Shown piece after piece: positions 19,098-28,439 of a stretch of 64,000 nt of DNA. The stretch covers positions 1-64,000 of the forward strand of contig NZ_QKRB01000035.1 in assembly GCF_003233845.1 (NCBI RefSeq). Direction: 5' to 3'. A model generated the notes under the pieces. It did no database searches, was not told the DNA's origin, and saw only the letters and a program-made list of their open reading frames with translations. This DNA is from Paenibacillus sambharensis (GTDB lineage Bacteria; Bacillota; Bacilli; Paenibacillales; Paenibacillaceae). The translations under genes were made by a program, and so were the position numbers. The first letter of the stretch is position 1, and each line of letters begins with the position of its first letter.

Positions 19098-19580
19098 ATG
19101 ATTCGGGTTGGACAAGGATTTGACGTGCATCAATTGGTAGAGGGCAGGCCCTGTATTATTGGCGGAGTAACGATACCGTATGAGAAAGGGCTGCTCGGTC
19201 ACTCGGATGCGGATGTTCTGCTGCATGCGATCGCTGATGCCGTTCTTGGCGCACTCGGCCTCGGTGACATCGGCAAGCATTTTCCCGACACTGATCCTGC
19301 CTTTAAGGATGCGGACAGCGTCAAGCTGCTGGAGCGGGTATGGGAGCTGGCGAAGGAGCGGGGTTATAAGCTTGGGAATATTGATTCCACGATCATCGCC
19401 CAGCGGCCGAAGATGCTGCCGTATATCCCGCAGATGACGGAGGTTATTGCGCGTGTGCTGGAAGCGGAGCTGGAGCAGGTGAACGTAAAAGCGACGACTA
19501 CCGAGCAGCTTGGTTTTCCGGGCAGAGGCGAAGGAATCGCCGCCCAGTCTGTTGTTTGCCTGGTGCGCGATGTGCTATGA
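19098..19580 (+). CDS. ispF: 2-C-methyl-D-erythritol 2,4-cyclodiphosphate synthase
   Basis: This 160-aa enzyme cyclises CDP-ME-2-phosphate to MEcPP. The zinc ligands D9, H11 and H43 are present in FDVHQ and LLHA, and the conserved [18 protein letters not shown] segment lies near the C-terminus. GGAAGGGGA before ATG 19098 sets the start; the frame stays open upstream into ispD, but that part is a shadow. Homotrimeric in the family. It directly follows ispD. Confidence 0.97.
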   Translation: MIRVGQGFDVHQLVEGRPCIIGGVTIPYEKGLLGHSDADVLLHAIADAVLGALGLGDIGKHFPDTDPAFKDADSVKLLERVWELAKERGYKLGNIDSTIIAQRPKMLPYIPQMTEVIARVLEAELEQVNVKATTTEQLGFPGRGEGIAAQSVVCLVRDVL

Positions 19581-19622
19581 TCGGTTGAATGAACGATACG
19601 ATACGAAGGGGACTTGGTGATT

Positions 19623-21083
19623 ATGACTAATGAAGTGCGTGTCCGTTACGCGCCGTCGCCAACAGGACATTTACATATCGGCAATGCCAGAACGGCTTTA
19701 TTCAATTACTTATTTGCCCGCAATCTGGGCGGAAAATTTATTATTCGTATTGAAGATACGGATGTGAAGCGTAATGTTGCCGGCGGTGAAGAAAATCAGC
19801 TGACATACCTCAAGTGGCTTGGCATCGACTGGGATGAGAGTGTGGATATCGGGGGCGGCTATGGACCTTACCGTCAGACGGAGCGTCTTGATCTGTACCG
19901 TACCTACTGGCAGGAGCTTATTGATAAGGGCTTGGCTTATAAGTGCTACTGCACCGAGGAGGAGCTCGAGCAGGAGCGCGAGGAGCAGACTGCACGGGGT
20001 GAGATGCCCCGCTATTCGGGTAAGCACCGTGACCTGACCCCGGAGCAGCAGGCTGCTTATGAGGCAGAGGGCCGTGTACCGAGTATTCGCTTCCGGGTGC
20101 CGGAAGGCCGGGTATACCGCTTTGAAGATATGGTCAAGGGAGAAATCAGCTTTGAGTCGGACGGCTTTGGCGATTTTGTTATCGTGAAGAAGGATGGAAT
20201 TCCGACCTATAATTTTGCCGTAGCGGTGGACGACTATCTGATGAAGATCAGCCATGTGCTGCGGGGGGAAGATCACATCTCGAATACGCCGCGCCAGCTT
20301 ATGATTTATGAAGCTTTGGGCTGGGAGCCGCCGGTATTCGGTCATATGACACTGATTGTGAATGAACAGCGGAAGAAGCTCAGCAAACGGGATGAGTCGA
20401 TTATTCAGTTCATTGAGCAGTATGATGCGCTGGGCTACCTCCCGGAGGCGATGTTCAATTTCATAGCGCTGCTTGGCTGGTCGCCGGAGGGTGAGCAGGA
20501 GATCTTCACGCGCGAAGAGCTGGTGAAAGCTTTCAATGCCGCCCGCCTCAGCAAGAGTCCAGCTGTATTTGATACGCAGAAGCTGAGCTGGATGAATAAC
20601 GAGTATATGAAGAAGGCGGATAACAGCCGTGTTACCGAGCTGTGTATTCCGCATCTGCAGAAGGCGGGAAGAATTTCGGCTGAGCTGACGCCTGAACAGT
20701 ACAGCTGGGTACAGGGGCTGGTTGCCCTCTATCAGGAGAAGCTGCGTTATGCTGCGGATATCGTACCGCTCACGGAGCTGTTCTTCCTTGATACCGTTAC
20801 GGATGAAGCGGATGCTGCGGAGGTGCTTGTAGAGGAGCAGGTGCCGACCGTGCTTCGTGCCTTCCACGAGGCTGTATCAAGCCAGCCTGATGCAGGCTTT
20901 GACGAAGACAGTGTGAAGGCGCTGATCAAGCAGGTACAGAAGGAAACAGGTGCCAAGGGCAAACAGCTGTTCATGCCTATCCGGGCGGCTCTTACAGGGC
21001 AGACACATGGCTCGGATCTCAATATGACCATAGCGCTGCTTGGCCGCGACCGGGTACTGGAGCGTCTGTCCGCCCGCCTGTAA
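19623..21083 (+). CDS. gltX: Glutamyl-tRNA synthetase
   Basis: This class I aminoacyl-tRNA synthetase of about 486 aa has the HIGH-type motif HLHIGNA near the N-terminus and the KMSKS-type KLSKRDES in the middle. The C-terminal third is the anticodon-binding helical region. Bacilli usually use it also to charge tRNA-Gln with Glu for transamidation. AAGGGGA is 10 bases from ATG 19623, while TTG 19614 and GTG 19617 are too close to it; GTG cannot be fully excluded. It is followed by the T-box leader of cysE. Confidence 0.96.
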   Translation: MTNEVRVRYAPSPTGHLHIGNARTALFNYLFARNLGGKFIIRIEDTDVKRNVAGGEENQLTYLKWLGIDWDESVDIGGGYGPYRQTERLDLYRTYWQELIDKGLAYKCYCTEEELEQEREEQTARGEMPRYSGKHRDLTPEQQAAYEAEGRVPSIRFRVPEGRVYRFEDMVKGEISFESDGFGDFVIVKKDGIPTYNFAVAVDDYLMKISHVLRGEDHISNTPRQLMIYEALGWEPPVFGHMTLIVNEQRKKLSKRDESIIQFIEQYDALGYLPEAMFNFIALLGWSPEGEQEIFTREELVKAFNAARLSKSPAVFDTQKLSWMNNEYMKKADNSRVTELCIPHLQKAGRISAELTPEQYSWVQGLVALYQEKLRYAADIVPLTELFFLDTVTDEADAAEVLVEEQVPTVLRAFHEAVSSQPDAGFDEDSVKALIKQVQKETGAKGKQLFMPIRAALTGQTHGSDLNMTIALLGRDRVLERLSARL

Positions 21084-21096
21084 GGCTGTCATTTAC

Positions 21097-21125
21097 TTGT
21101 CAGATTCAGGAGCGGCAGTTATACT
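21097..21125 (+). promoter_or_regulatory. SigA promoter for the T-box/cysE operon
   Basis: TTGTCA (21097-21102), a 17-base spacer and TATACT (21120-21125), about 25 bases before the T-box RNA begins. Confidence 0.7.
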
Positions 21126-21148
21126 TACAGTTAAGCAATAAGAATCCG

Positions 21149-21477
21149 TGACTATAGTCACACAGGCGATGATCAGGAAGAGTAAGTTCAAAGGGACTTC
21201 ACAGAGAGGACAACCGTCATGCAGCTGCGTTATGCTGCTGTAATGACTGGCTGGGAGTTGTCCAGTTACCGGAGCTGAATATGCACCTGTAAGCCTTGCC
21301 CCGAACCTTGACGCTTATGCCGGTATGATCCGGCAGACGCTGACGGTGTAGGCGGCAACGGGTCGTTCCCGTTAGCAGCGGCATGAGAGGGCAGCATCTG
21401 AGTTAGTTGCCCGAACAAGCAGAGTGGAACCGCGTGATTACGCCTCTGCAGCCCATGCTGGCTGCAGGGGCTTTTTT
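21149..21477 (+). promoter_or_regulatory. T-box riboswitch sensing uncharged tRNA-Cys
   Basis: The leader has Stem I hallmarks (GATGATCAGGAAGAGTAAG at 21169-21187), a specifier-loop triplet TGC (Cys, 21282-21284) followed by a purine, and the T-box core GTGGAACCGCG (21424-21434). The bulge reads TGGA, whose last base would pair with U73, the discriminator of tRNA-Cys. The terminator stem GCCTCTGCAGCC/GGCTGCAGGGGC (21442-21471) with TTTTTT follows. Uncharged tRNA-Cys should stabilise the antiterminator and turn on cysE-cysS. The specifier call rests on position and was not folded computationally. Confidence 0.92.
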
Positions 21478-21498
21478 ATTTTTTTTCTGTTGTCCGTC

Positions 21499-21614
21499 CC
21501 TTACGTCACCTTACGTCAGTGCGTTTATCCAGTGCAACCACTTGTCCGTTTCAGGAGCGTGGTTGCCAGACATGGCCTCGAGCATAACCGGTTGAGAGAC
21601 GGTGAGGTCATGTC
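21499..21614 (+). other. Structured leader segment between the T-box and cysE
   Basis: Beyond the T-box terminator about 270 untranslated bases remain before cysE. They hold a perfect tandem decamer CCTTACGTCA (21499-21518), a perfect 8-bp hairpin GCAACCAC/GTGGTTGC (21534-21541, 21559-21566), and an 11-position hairpin GACATGGCCTC/GAGGTCATGTC (21569-21579, 21604-21614) with an inner ACCG/CGGT. No good open reading frame with a ribosome binding site is seen. It may be a second regulatory RNA element or a stabilising structure. Confidence 0.5.
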
Positions 21615-21746
21615 CGTGCTATGGAGAGACAGCCAGGTAAAAGCCGTCCCATCGGGTTACAGCCCAACTTCAGACTAGTCACTTTAATGCTGGTGAGGGG
21701 ACAGATACCGGCGCCTCGGCTGATGCAGAGAGAAGGGGGTTATCCT

Positions 21747-22409
21747 ATGTTTCGCAGTTTAAGGTCAGATATTCAGGCGATTTATGAGAATGACCCGGCA
21801 GCGCGAAGTACGGCGGAAATCATATTTACTTATTCCGGCTTGCATGCAATTTGGGCCCACCGCGTTGCGCACGCCTTGTACAAGAGAAGATTCTTCTCGC
21901 TGGCGCGGTTCATATCCCAGGCCAGCCGGTTTATGACGGGGATTGAGATTCATCCGGGAGCCACGATCGGCCAGCGGTTTTTCATCGACCATGGCATGGG
22001 GGTAGTCATCGGAGAAACCTGTGAAATTGGAGACGATGTTGTCGTTTATCAAGGGGTTACACTTGGCGGAACAGGCAAGGAGAAGGGGAAGCGTCATCCG
22101 ACGATTGGAAATAATGTTGTTATCGGATCGGGGGCCAAGGTACTGGGATCCTTCAAAGTAGGCGATAATTCAAATATAGGGGCGAATTCCGTTGTGGTAC
22201 GGGAAGTGCCGCCCAACAGCACGGTTGTGGGGATCCCGGGTAAGATTGTCAAGAGCAATGGCAAGCGTGTGACAGGACGTCTCGATCACTCCCATCTTCC
22301 TGACCCGGTTATTGAAATGTTCCGTACGATGCATCAGGAAATAAACGAGTTGAAGAGCGAAATAGCTGCTCTCAGGCAGAAAAATCAGGATGGAGGAAAG
22401 GGAGCATGA
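21747..22409 (+). CDS. cysE: Serine O-acetyltransferase
   Basis: This 221-aa enzyme acetylates serine with acetyl-CoA to O-acetylserine, the first step of cysteine synthesis. It has a helical N-terminal domain and a left-handed beta-helix of hexapeptide repeats (about 65-175), with the catalytic-region segments [11 protein letters not shown] and [22 protein letters not shown] precedes ATG 21747; the frame extends upstream without a start signal. Its stop overlaps cysS (ATGA), which ties cysteine synthesis and tRNA charging under one T-box. Confidence 0.97.
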   Translation: MFRSLRSDIQAIYENDPAARSTAEIIFTYSGLHAIWAHRVAHALYKRRFFSLARFISQASRFMTGIEIHPGATIGQRFFIDHGMGVVIGETCEIGDDVVVYQGVTLGGTGKEKGKRHPTIGNNVVIGSGAKVLGSFKVGDNSNIGANSVVVREVPPNSTVVGIPGKIVKSNGKRVTGRLDHSHLPDPVIEMFRTMHQEINELKSEIAALRQKNQDGGKGA

Positions 22410-23845
22410 CAGCGATTCAAATCTATAACACGCTGACGCGAACGAAGGAAGCATTCATTCCGCTTGAACCGGGCAAAGTGAAGATGTATGTATGCGGCCC
22501 GACGGTTTATGACTACATACATATCGGCAATGCACGTCCGGTCATCTTCTTTGATGTGGTACGGCGTTATCTTGAGCTGACTGGTCTTGATGTGCGCTAT
22601 ATCGTCAATTTTACCGATGTGGATGACAAGCTGATCCGTAAAGCGGAGCAGATGGGCACGACGGTGCCGGAGGTGGCGGACACCTTCATAGCTGCGTTCA
22701 ACGAAGATATCGAAGCGCTGGGCGTGCATGCGGCAACCTATAATCCCCGGGTAACGGAAAATATACCGGAGATCATTGCCTTTGTAGAAGGCTTGATTGA
22801 TAAGGGATATGCATATGAAAGCGGCGGAGACGTCTACTTCCGGACGAGCCGGTTTGAGGAATACGGGAAGCTGTCTCACCAGAATCTGGAGGAGCTTCAG
22901 TTCGGCATCCGGATTGAAGTGGGAGAGAAGAAGGAGAACCCGCAGGATTTTGTTCTGTGGAAAGGGGCGAAGCCTGGAGAAATTTACTGGGAAAGCCCGT
23001 GGGGCAACGGCCGTCCCGGCTGGCATATTGAATGCTCGGCCATGGCTCGCAAGTATCTGGGCAATACTCTTGATATTCATGGCGGCGGGCATGATCTTCA
23101 GTTCCCGCATCATGAATGTGAGGTGGCGCAATCGGAAAGCCTGAACGGCGAGCCTCTGGCACGTTACTGGATGCATAACGGGTACATCCATATTAATAAC
23201 GAGAAGATGTCCAAGTCGCTTGGCAACGGGATTACCGTCAAAGAACTGCTGAGGCGGGCCAAGCCACAGGCTGTCCGGTACTTTATGCTGACGACGCATT
23301 ATCGCAGCCCGCTCAACTTCAATAACGAGACACTCGCTCAAGCGGAAAATAGTGTGGAGCGGATTGCCAACTGCGCGGCCAATCTGCAGCACAGGCTTGC
23401 AGCACTAGGGGACCGCGTCGCTGCAGCTGGCGGAGCGGATGATAGTTTGTCTACGGGATTGCCTGAATTGGATGAGAAGCTGGCGGAAATCCGTACCCGC
23501 TTCCATGCGAAGATGAGTGATGATTTCAATACACCAGACGCTGTTACGGCGGTGTTTGATCTGGTCAGTGAAGCCAATCTTTACCTGAAGCGTGAAGTTG
23601 TATCGGGTAATGTGCTGCAGGTGCTGATCAAAATGCTGGAATCGTTTGACTCTGTTCTCGGATTCGTTCATACACAGGCGGTTGACGGCCTGCTGGATGA
23701 AGAAATCGACCGGCTCATTGAAGAACGTACGGAGGCCAGACAGTCGAAGAACTGGGCTAGGGCGGATGAGATCCGCGACCTTCTCGCAGAACAGGGGATT
23801 GTTCTGGAAGATACCCCGCAGGGCATCAGGTGGCGGCGCAAATGA
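22406..23845 (+). CDS. cysS: Cysteinyl-tRNA synthetase
   Basis: This 479-aa class I synthetase has [16 protein letters not shown] (zinc Cys plus HIGH-type motif) near residues 28-43 and KMSKSLGN for ATP activation. Other zinc ligands are the Cys in HIECSAMA and the HHECE segment. The C-terminal helical domain binds the tRNA-Cys anticodon. It overlaps cysE by 4 bases and mrnC at its stop, so translation is coupled through the operon. Slightly longer than the B. subtilis enzyme (about 466 aa). Confidence 0.97.
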   Translation: MTAIQIYNTLTRTKEAFIPLEPGKVKMYVCGPTVYDYIHIGNARPVIFFDVVRRYLELTGLDVRYIVNFTDVDDKLIRKAEQMGTTVPEVADTFIAAFNEDIEALGVHAATYNPRVTENIPEIIAFVEGLIDKGYAYESGGDVYFRTSRFEEYGKLSHQNLEELQFGIRIEVGEKKENPQDFVLWKGAKPGEIYWESPWGNGRPGWHIECSAMARKYLGNTLDIHGGGHDLQFPHHECEVAQSESLNGEPLARYWMHNGYIHINNEKMSKSLGNGITVKELLRRAKPQAVRYFMLTTHYRSPLNFNNETLAQAENSVERIANCAANLQHRLAALGDRVAAAGGADDSLSTGLPELDEKLAEIRTRFHAKMSDDFNTPDAVTAVFDLVSEANLYLKREVVSGNVLQVLIKMLESFDSVLGFVHTQAVDGLLDEEIDRLIEERTEARQSKNWARADEIRDLLAEQGIVLEDTPQGIRWRRK

Positions 23846-24321
23846 ATGAAGAGATGAATGACCGGACCGATCTGCTCTTCATGCATCCTCCGGCCAAGCA
23901 GCCGCAGCTGCTCCCGCCAGTTGTGCTGGCGTACGTGGGTGATGCGGTATTCGAGCTGTATGTAAGGCAGTATCTTGTATCAAGGCCCAATTTAAAGAGC
24001 GACCATCTTCACCGGAGTGCCACGAAGATTGTGTCCGCAAGAGCACAGAGGGAGCTGCTTGAGAAGTGGCAGCCGCTTTTGACGGAAGAGGAAGCTGATA
24101 TCGTAAGGCGGGGGCGCAATGCCAAGTCCGGCACGCCCCCCAAGAATGCTGATCATCAGGATTACCGGCATGCGACAGCGCTGGAATGTCTGGTCGGGTA
24201 TTTGTACTACTGCCGCCGTCTAGACCGGCTGCAGACCTTAATGGATGCTGCGTTTGGCACCGGCCGGCAGCCGGATGACGGCACAGGCTTGCCGACACTT
24301 CAAGGAGGAGATTTAGGATGA
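23842..24321 (+). CDS. mrnC: Mini-ribonuclease III
   Basis: This protein of about 159 aa carries only the RNase III catalytic domain (LAYVGDAVFELYVRQ with the metal-binding Asp, and the late ALECLVGYLYY segment with its Glu) and no dsRNA-binding domain. In B. subtilis the homologue matures the 3' and 5' ends of 23S rRNA with help from L3. The start ATG 23842 overlaps the cysS stop; a GTG at 23830 overlaps the ribosome-binding region. Its own stop overlaps rlmB (ATGA). Confidence 0.93.
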   Translation: MNEEMNDRTDLLFMHPPAKQPQLLPPVVLAYVGDAVFELYVRQYLVSRPNLKSDHLHRSATKIVSARAQRELLEKWQPLLTEEEADIVRRGRNAKSGTPPKNADHQDYRHATALECLVGYLYYCRRLDRLQTLMDAAFGTGRQPDDGTGLPTLQGGDLG

Positions 24322-25106
24322 CAGAGCATGATGAACAGCAAGAGTGGATTACAGGCAAGCATCCTGTCATGGAGGCGCTTCGGGCAGGGCGGGAGATCAA
24401 TAAGATCTGGATCGCCGAGCAGTCGCAGCGGTCTCTGACCCAGCCGATCATCGCCGAAGCCAAGAACCGGGGGATTATTGTGCAGTTTGTCGACAAGCGC
24501 AAGCTCGACCAGATGGTACAGGGTGTTCCGCACCAAGGCGTAGTCGCGCAGGCTGCAGCATACCGGTACGCTGAACTGGATGAAATCCTGGAAGCGGCAA
24601 GGGCGAAGGGCGAGGAGCCGTTTATTTTGCTGCTTGATGAGATCGAAGACCCGCATAACCTGGGTTCCATACTGCGGACGGCAGAATGTACGGGGGTGCA
24701 TGGTGTAATCATTCCGAAGCGGAGATCGGCCAGCCTTACACCTACCGTATCCAAGACATCCGCTGGCGCAGTGGAATATATCCCGGTTGCAAGAGTGACT
24801 AATCTCGCCCAAACGATTGACCGGCTGAAGGATCAGGGTGTGTGGATAGCGGGTACGGATGTAACGGATGCACAGGAAGTATACCGGGCGAACTTTAATC
24901 TTCCGCTTGCTTTGGTAATTGGTAATGAAGGCAAGGGGATTGGCAGACTGATTCGTGAAAAATGTGATTTTCTGGTGAAGCTCCCTATGCATGGCCGCCT
25001 GAACTCACTGAATGCTTCTGTTGCTGCCGGGGTGCTGATGTACGAAGTGGTCAGGCAGCGCGGAGCAGCAGGCTCTACGGCTTCGGGAACACAGCGGAAC
25101 GGTTAG
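24318..25106 (+). CDS. rlmB: 23S rRNA (guanosine-2'-O-)-methyltransferase RlmB family
   Basis: This 262-aa SPOUT (TrmH/RlmB) enzyme has a small N-terminal substrate-binding domain and a knotted SAM-binding domain with DEIEDPHNLGSILRTA, VIGNEGKGI and KLPMHGRLNSLNASVA, the three classical motifs. It methylates the ribose of a conserved guanosine in 23S rRNA. AAGGAGG precedes the ATG. It overlaps mrnC and is followed one base later by rae1, making an rRNA/mRNA maturation cluster. Confidence 0.95.
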   Translation: MTEHDEQQEWITGKHPVMEALRAGREINKIWIAEQSQRSLTQPIIAEAKNRGIIVQFVDKRKLDQMVQGVPHQGVVAQAAAYRYAELDEILEAARAKGEEPFILLLDEIEDPHNLGSILRTAECTGVHGVIIPKRRSASLTPTVSKTSAGAVEYIPVARVTNLAQTIDRLKDQGVWIAGTDVTDAQEVYRANFNLPLALVIGNEGKGIGRLIREKCDFLVKLPMHGRLNSLNASVAAGVLMYEVVRQRGAAGSTASGTQRNG

Positions 25107-25107
25107 C

Positions 25108-25638
25108 ATGGTTTCCGGGCGGCAGGACATTTTACTGGTTGATGGCTACAATATGATCGGCGCCTGGAAGGAACTTGAGCTGTTGAAGGAGACCGACCTG
25201 GAGAGCGCACGGGATCGTCTGCTGGACAAGCTGGCGGACTATCAAGGGTTTTCGGGCATGCAGGTATATGTGGTGTTTGATGCGCATCAGGTACCGGGTC
25301 AGGGAGCCAAATTCACCCAGTACAAGCTCATCGTGATCTACACGAAAGAGAAGGAAACGGCGGATGAATGCATTGAACGGCTTGTGATTGAACTCACCAA
25401 GCGCGGACGCAATATCTATGTGGCCACTTCTGATCTGGTGGAGCAGCATGTGGCCTTCGGCAAGGGGGCACTTCGCATTTCGGCCAGGGAGCTGTTCATC
25501 GAGATTGAGCAGAACCGCAAGGAAATCGAGCAGACAGTAAATGGCAATCCGCCAGTTAAGCGAAACCCTCTTGATGGCATTCTAAGCTTGGATGTGAAGA
25601 GCAAGCTGGAGAAGCTCCGCAGAGGCGACAGTGAATAG
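25108..25638 (+). CDS. rae1: Ribosome-dependent mRNA endonuclease Rae1 (NYN domain, YacP)
   Basis: This 176-aa protein has a PIN-like NYN domain; LLVDGYNMIGAW (about residues 8-19) holds the first catalytic Asp, and VVFDAH and ATSDLVEQ hold others. The B. subtilis homologue binds the ribosomal A site and cleaves certain mRNAs during translation. The start ATG is one base after the rlmB stop with only a weak upstream purine run, so it relies on coupling. Terminal basic segment KSKLEKLRRG. Confidence 0.93.
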   Translation: MVSGRQDILLVDGYNMIGAWKELELLKETDLESARDRLLDKLADYQGFSGMQVYVVFDAHQVPGQGAKFTQYKLIVIYTKEKETADECIERLVIELTKRGRNIYVATSDLVEQHVAFGKGALRISARELFIEIEQNRKEIEQTVNGNPPVKRNPLDGILSLDVKSKLEKLRRGDSE

Positions 25639-25708
25639 GGTTGGGATTTGGTGGCTCGGTGTAGGGTGTGATGGATTAATGTCATTTTTATGGAAGTTAA
25701 CCTTACGG

Positions 25709-25744
25709 AAAAGTGCCGCTGTGTTGTTAGATAGTGCCACTTTT
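25709..25744 (+). terminator. Weak hairpin after rae1
   Basis: AAAAGTG (25709-25715) pairs with CACTTTT (25738-25744). The downstream T content lies within the stem itself, so it is at best a weak terminator. AGTGCC occurs in both arms. Confidence 0.3.
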
Positions 25745-25779
25745 ACAAGATAAATGCGGGTTTTTCGGCGAATGCGTTG

Positions 25780-25809
25780 TTGACGGTCTCAGGTTACATA
25801 ATGTATACT
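25780..25809 (+). promoter_or_regulatory. SigA promoter of sigH
   Basis: TTGACG (25780-25785), an 18-base spacer and TATACT (25804-25809), 57 bases upstream of the sigH start. In B. subtilis sigH is also read from a SigA promoter that AbrB represses; an AbrB site has no clear consensus and cannot be judged here. Confidence 0.7.
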
Positions 25810-25866
25810 GATCCTATGTTTCATAGAGTTCGAGAGTGTACGCCTTGCAGGCCGGAGGGATAGTTC

Positions 25867-26517
25867 GTGAGCATCGACCTCAGAGAATTGAGAATGCACG
25901 AATATGACTGCAAAACGGACGAAGATGTCGTGGAAGCGGTACGCCAAGGTGATAGTGACGCACTGGAGTATTTGATAAACAAATACAAGAATTTCGTGCG
26001 TGCCAAGGCGCGGTCCTATTTCTTGATCGGGGCTGACCGTGAAGATATCGTGCAGGAAGGCATGATCGGACTTTATAAGTCGATACGCGATTTTAAAGGG
26101 GACAAGCTGGCCTCTTTCAAAGCGTTTGCCGAACTGTGCATCACGAGACAAATCATCACTGCCATCAAGACGGCAACCCGCCAGAAGCATATTCCCCTCA
26201 ATTCGTATGTATCGTTGGACAAGCCGATTTATGATGAAGACTCGGACCGGACGCTATTGGATGTCATCTGCGGCTCCAGAGTTTCTGACCCGGAAGAGCT
26301 CATCATCAATCAAGAAGAATTCGTTGGTCTGGAAGATAAGATGTCAGAGATCCTTAGCGACCTGGAACGGAAAGTGCTCATGCTGTATCTGGATGGGCGT
26401 TCCTATCAGGAGATTGCTGTCGATCTGGATCGTCATGTGAAGTCGATTGATAATGCGCTGCAGCGTGTGAAGCGCAAGCTTGAACGATATCTAGAGCTCC
26501 GCAATATTGGCGGTTAG
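25867..26517 (+). CDS. sigH: RNA polymerase sigma factor SigH (Spo0H)
   Basis: This 216-aa sigma-70-family factor directs early sporulation and competence genes. Region 2 (about residues 40-105) contains NFVRAKARSYFLIGADREDIVQEG and FKAFAELCITRQIITAIK, near-identical to the B. subtilis protein; region 4 has DGRSYQEIAVDLDRHVKSIDNALQR as the -35-binding helix-turn-helix. GTG start with GGAGGGA 7 bases upstream. It has its own promoter and terminator, so it is separate from the cysE operon. Confidence 0.97.
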   Translation: MSIDLRELRMHEYDCKTDEDVVEAVRQGDSDALEYLINKYKNFVRAKARSYFLIGADREDIVQEGMIGLYKSIRDFKGDKLASFKAFAELCITRQIITAIKTATRQKHIPLNSYVSLDKPIYDEDSDRTLLDVICGSRVSDPEELIINQEEFVGLEDKMSEILSDLERKVLMLYLDGRSYQEIAVDLDRHVKSIDNALQRVKRKLERYLELRNIGG

Positions 26518-26534
26518 GCCGGTGGCTGCGGAGG

Positions 26535-26554
26535 AGCCCTCAGGGGCTTTTTTT
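26535..26554 (+). terminator. Terminator after sigH
   Basis: AGCCC-tcag-GGGCT followed by seven T residues (26548-26554). Confidence 0.85.
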
Positions 26555-26610
26555 GTTGGTGATGCGTTAGAAGGCAATGTTTTAAACAGTCAAAAGTTGG
26601 CGATAATGAG

Positions 26611-26663
26611 ACCGGAGTCTCCGATGTCGGTCGGCGATTGGGTTTGAAGGCTGCAGAAAGCCT
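26611..26663 (+). other. Two small hairpins in the sigH-rpmG gap
   Basis: The gap 26555-26843 has no gene. It holds GACCG...CGGTC (26611-26633, with inner GGAG-t-CTCC) and AGGCT-gcaga-AAGCCT (about 26648-26663), then the rpmG promoter and a 117-base leader in which I see nothing further. Confidence 0.3.
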
Positions 26664-26696
26664 ACACTTCCCAGTAAGGGTGCGGTTTTATTTTCG

Positions 26697-26726
26697 TTGA
26701 CACGCATGGTTACGTTGTGATAAAGT
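26697..26726 (+). promoter_or_regulatory. Promoter for rpmG-secE-nusG
   Basis: TTGACA (26697-26702), an 18-base spacer and TAAAGT (26721-26726), upstream of rpmG. Confidence 0.6.
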
Positions 26727-26843
26727 GTATCAGGTAGCCCTAAATATGCGTACGGATATTTTTGTGGGTTCTTGAATCTACCACGGTTCAGCAGAAATGC
26801 TTTATCGCTTTATTCGGCTTTATAGTTCGGGAGGTGTACTTCA

Positions 26844-26993
26844 ATGCGGGTTATCATTACTTTGGCTTGCACGAACTGCAAACAAAGAAACTACACGACC
26901 AACAAGAACAAACGGAATCACCCCGACCGCATCGAGATGAAGAAGTTTTGCAAGTTTTGCAACGAGCATACTCCTCATCGCGAGACAAGATAG
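26844..26993 (+). CDS. rpmG: 50S ribosomal protein L33
   Basis: This 49-aa protein begins [12 protein letters not shown] and carries two CxxC pairs (C9/C12 and C36/C39), so it is the zinc-binding form of L33. GGGAGGTG lies 10 bases before ATG 26844. It precedes secE and nusG as in B. subtilis. Zinc-containing L33 forms can be replaced by non-zinc paralogues under zinc limitation; any such paralogue is outside this window. Confidence 0.96.
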   Translation: MRVIITLACTNCKQRNYTTNKNKRNHPDRIEMKKFCKFCNEHTPHRETR

Positions 26994-27011
26994 TCAATTG
27001 GAGGTGTGGAC

Positions 27012-27221
27012 GTGACATTTCTGGCTAGAATGAAGCAAGGCTTCGGGTCGACGTTTGCCTTCTTTGCCGACAGCTGGGCTGAACTTAAGAAAGTCCGCTG
27101 GCCAAACCGTAAAGAGTTGACAAGCTATACGATCGTCGTATTGGTGACAATCGTAGCTGTAACGATTTACTTTTGGGTTCTTGACATCGGGATCTCCCAA
27201 TTGGTCGAACTGATCGTTTAA
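27012..27221 (+). CDS. secE: Preprotein translocase subunit SecE
   Basis: This 69-aa single-span protein is an essential part of the SecYEG channel. The amphipathic segment SWAELKKVRWPNRKELT (about 23-39) and one transmembrane helix (about 41-63) are the family features. GTG 27012 follows GGAGGTG by 5 bases; an in-frame GTG at 27006 is part of that site and is rejected. Its partner secY is at 53461. Confidence 0.95.
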   Translation: MTFLARMKQGFGSTFAFFADSWAELKKVRWPNRKELTSYTIVVLVTIVAVTIYFWVLDIGISQLVELIV

Positions 27222-27244
27222 GAAGGGTCCAAAGGTGGCTTGTT

Positions 27245-27778
27245 ATGGAAAAAAGATGGTATGTCGTGCATACGTATTCCGGTTATGAGAACAAAGTCAA
27301 GACGAACCTGGAGAAACGGGTTGAATCGATGGGCATGGAGGACAAGATTTTCCGTGTTCTAGTTCCTATGGAAGAAGAGCTTGTGAACAAGGATGGCAAG
27401 AAGAAAACTGTCATGCGTAAAGTTTACCCGGGCTATGTTCTGGTGGAAATGGTTCAAACCGACGACTCCTGGTATGTTGTGCGAAACACGCCTGGTGTGA
27501 CTGGCTTTGTAGGATCAACAGGTTCAGGTTCGAAGCCGACGGCACTGCTGCCCGATGAAGTGGAACAAATTCTGCGTCATATGGGTATGGAGGAGCCGAA
27601 GCCGAAGATCGAATTTGATCTGAAAGAGGCTGTTCGTGTTAAGGTGGGTCCGTTTGCGAACTTTGTTGGCACAGTGGAAGAAATTCTGCTCGACAAAAGC
27701 AAGCTGAAAGTCCATGTCAACATGTTTGGTAGGGAAACCCCGCTTGAGCTGGATTACACTCAGGTGGAGAAGATATAA
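27245..27778 (+). CDS. nusG: Transcription termination/antitermination factor NusG
   Basis: This 177-aa protein has an NGN domain beginning KRWYVVHTYSGYENKV that binds the RNA polymerase clamp, and a C-terminal KOW domain (GPFANFVGTVEEI, about 128-140). It modulates pausing and Rho-dependent termination and links polymerase to the ribosome. It lies 23 bases after secE and just before the L11-L1 operon. Confidence 0.97.
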   Translation: MEKRWYVVHTYSGYENKVKTNLEKRVESMGMEDKIFRVLVPMEEELVNKDGKKKTVMRKVYPGYVLVEMVQTDDSWYVVRNTPGVTGFVGSTGSGSKPTALLPDEVEQILRHMGMEEPKPKIEFDLKEAVRVKVGPFANFVGTVEEILLDKSKLKVHVNMFGRETPLELDYTQVEKI

Positions 27779-27815
27779 TATCCGGTTTCTGATTGCCGTA
27801 AACCATTCACGTTAA

Positions 27816-27867
27816 GTGGGTGTGTTCCACGGTGGTGGGAGGGAATGAATCGTTCCCGTCGAACCAC
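27816..27867 (+). promoter_or_regulatory. Structured leader of rplK-rplA
   Basis: A small GTGG...CCAC hairpin (27816-27830) is followed by GTGGT (27832-27836) pairing with ACCAC (27863-27867) and, after an internal loop, GGGAA/TTCCC (27841-27845, 27853-27857). Two short helices across an asymmetric internal loop resemble the type of site L1 binds in rplKA leaders, so autogenous control by L1 is possible. This is inference; no promoter was recognised in the 114-base gap. Confidence 0.45.
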
Positions 27868-27892
27868 ATTTTAGGGCAAGGAGGTGTGCAAC

Positions 27893-28318
27893 ATGGCTAA
27901 GAAAGTCATCAAGATGGTCAAACTGCAAGTACCAGCAGGTAAAGCGAACCCGGCTCCGCCGATCGGTCCTGCACTGGGTCAAGCAGGCGTGAACATTATG
28001 GCGTTCTGTAAAGAGTTCAACGCTCGTACGGCTGATCAGGCTGGTCTGATCATTCCGGTTGTAATTTCTGTATTCGAGGACCGTTCCTTTACATTCGAAA
28101 CCAAAACTCCGCCGGCAGCAGTATTGCTCCGCGTAGCAGCTGGTATCGAGAAGGGTTCCGGTGAACCGAACAAGAAGAAAGTCGCAACGGTTAAACGTGA
28201 TAAAGTACGTGAAATCGCCGAGCAAAAAATGGCCGACCTGAACGCGGCGTCTGTTGAAGCTGCTATGCGTATGGTGGAAGGCACAGCCCGTTCCATGGGC
28301 GTTACAATCGAAGACTAA
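27893..28318 (+). CDS. rplK: 50S ribosomal protein L11
   Basis: This 141-aa protein forms the GTPase-associated stalk base with 23S rRNA. The N-terminal segment [26 protein letters not shown] with its prolines is the target region for thiostrepton-type antibiotics and RelA activation; no unusual change is visible. GTG 27884 lies in the AAGGAGGTG site, so ATG 27893 is the start. Confidence 0.98.
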   Translation: MAKKVIKMVKLQVPAGKANPAPPIGPALGQAGVNIMAFCKEFNARTADQAGLIIPVVISVFEDRSFTFETKTPPAAVLLRVAAGIEKGSGEPNKKKVATVKRDKVREIAEQKMADLNAASVEAAMRMVEGTARSMGVTIED

Positions 28319-28439
28319 TCCTCTTGCAGGAGAAGTCGACGAACGTTGGCTACAAAGCCGGCAAGCGGACAATATGTTCGCGTGGGAGGATCATCCGGTA
28401 GGAGGATTTTCCGCTACGACCACAAAGGAGGAAAACAAC

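Noticed and set aside
21407..21678. Short open frames across the T-box terminator and following leader
   Set aside because: They run through the T-box core and terminator, lack start signals and have no coding character.
25639..25866. tRNA or small RNA gene between rae1 and sigH
   Set aside because: No cloverleaf, no TTCRA-type T-arm, and only a weak hairpin.
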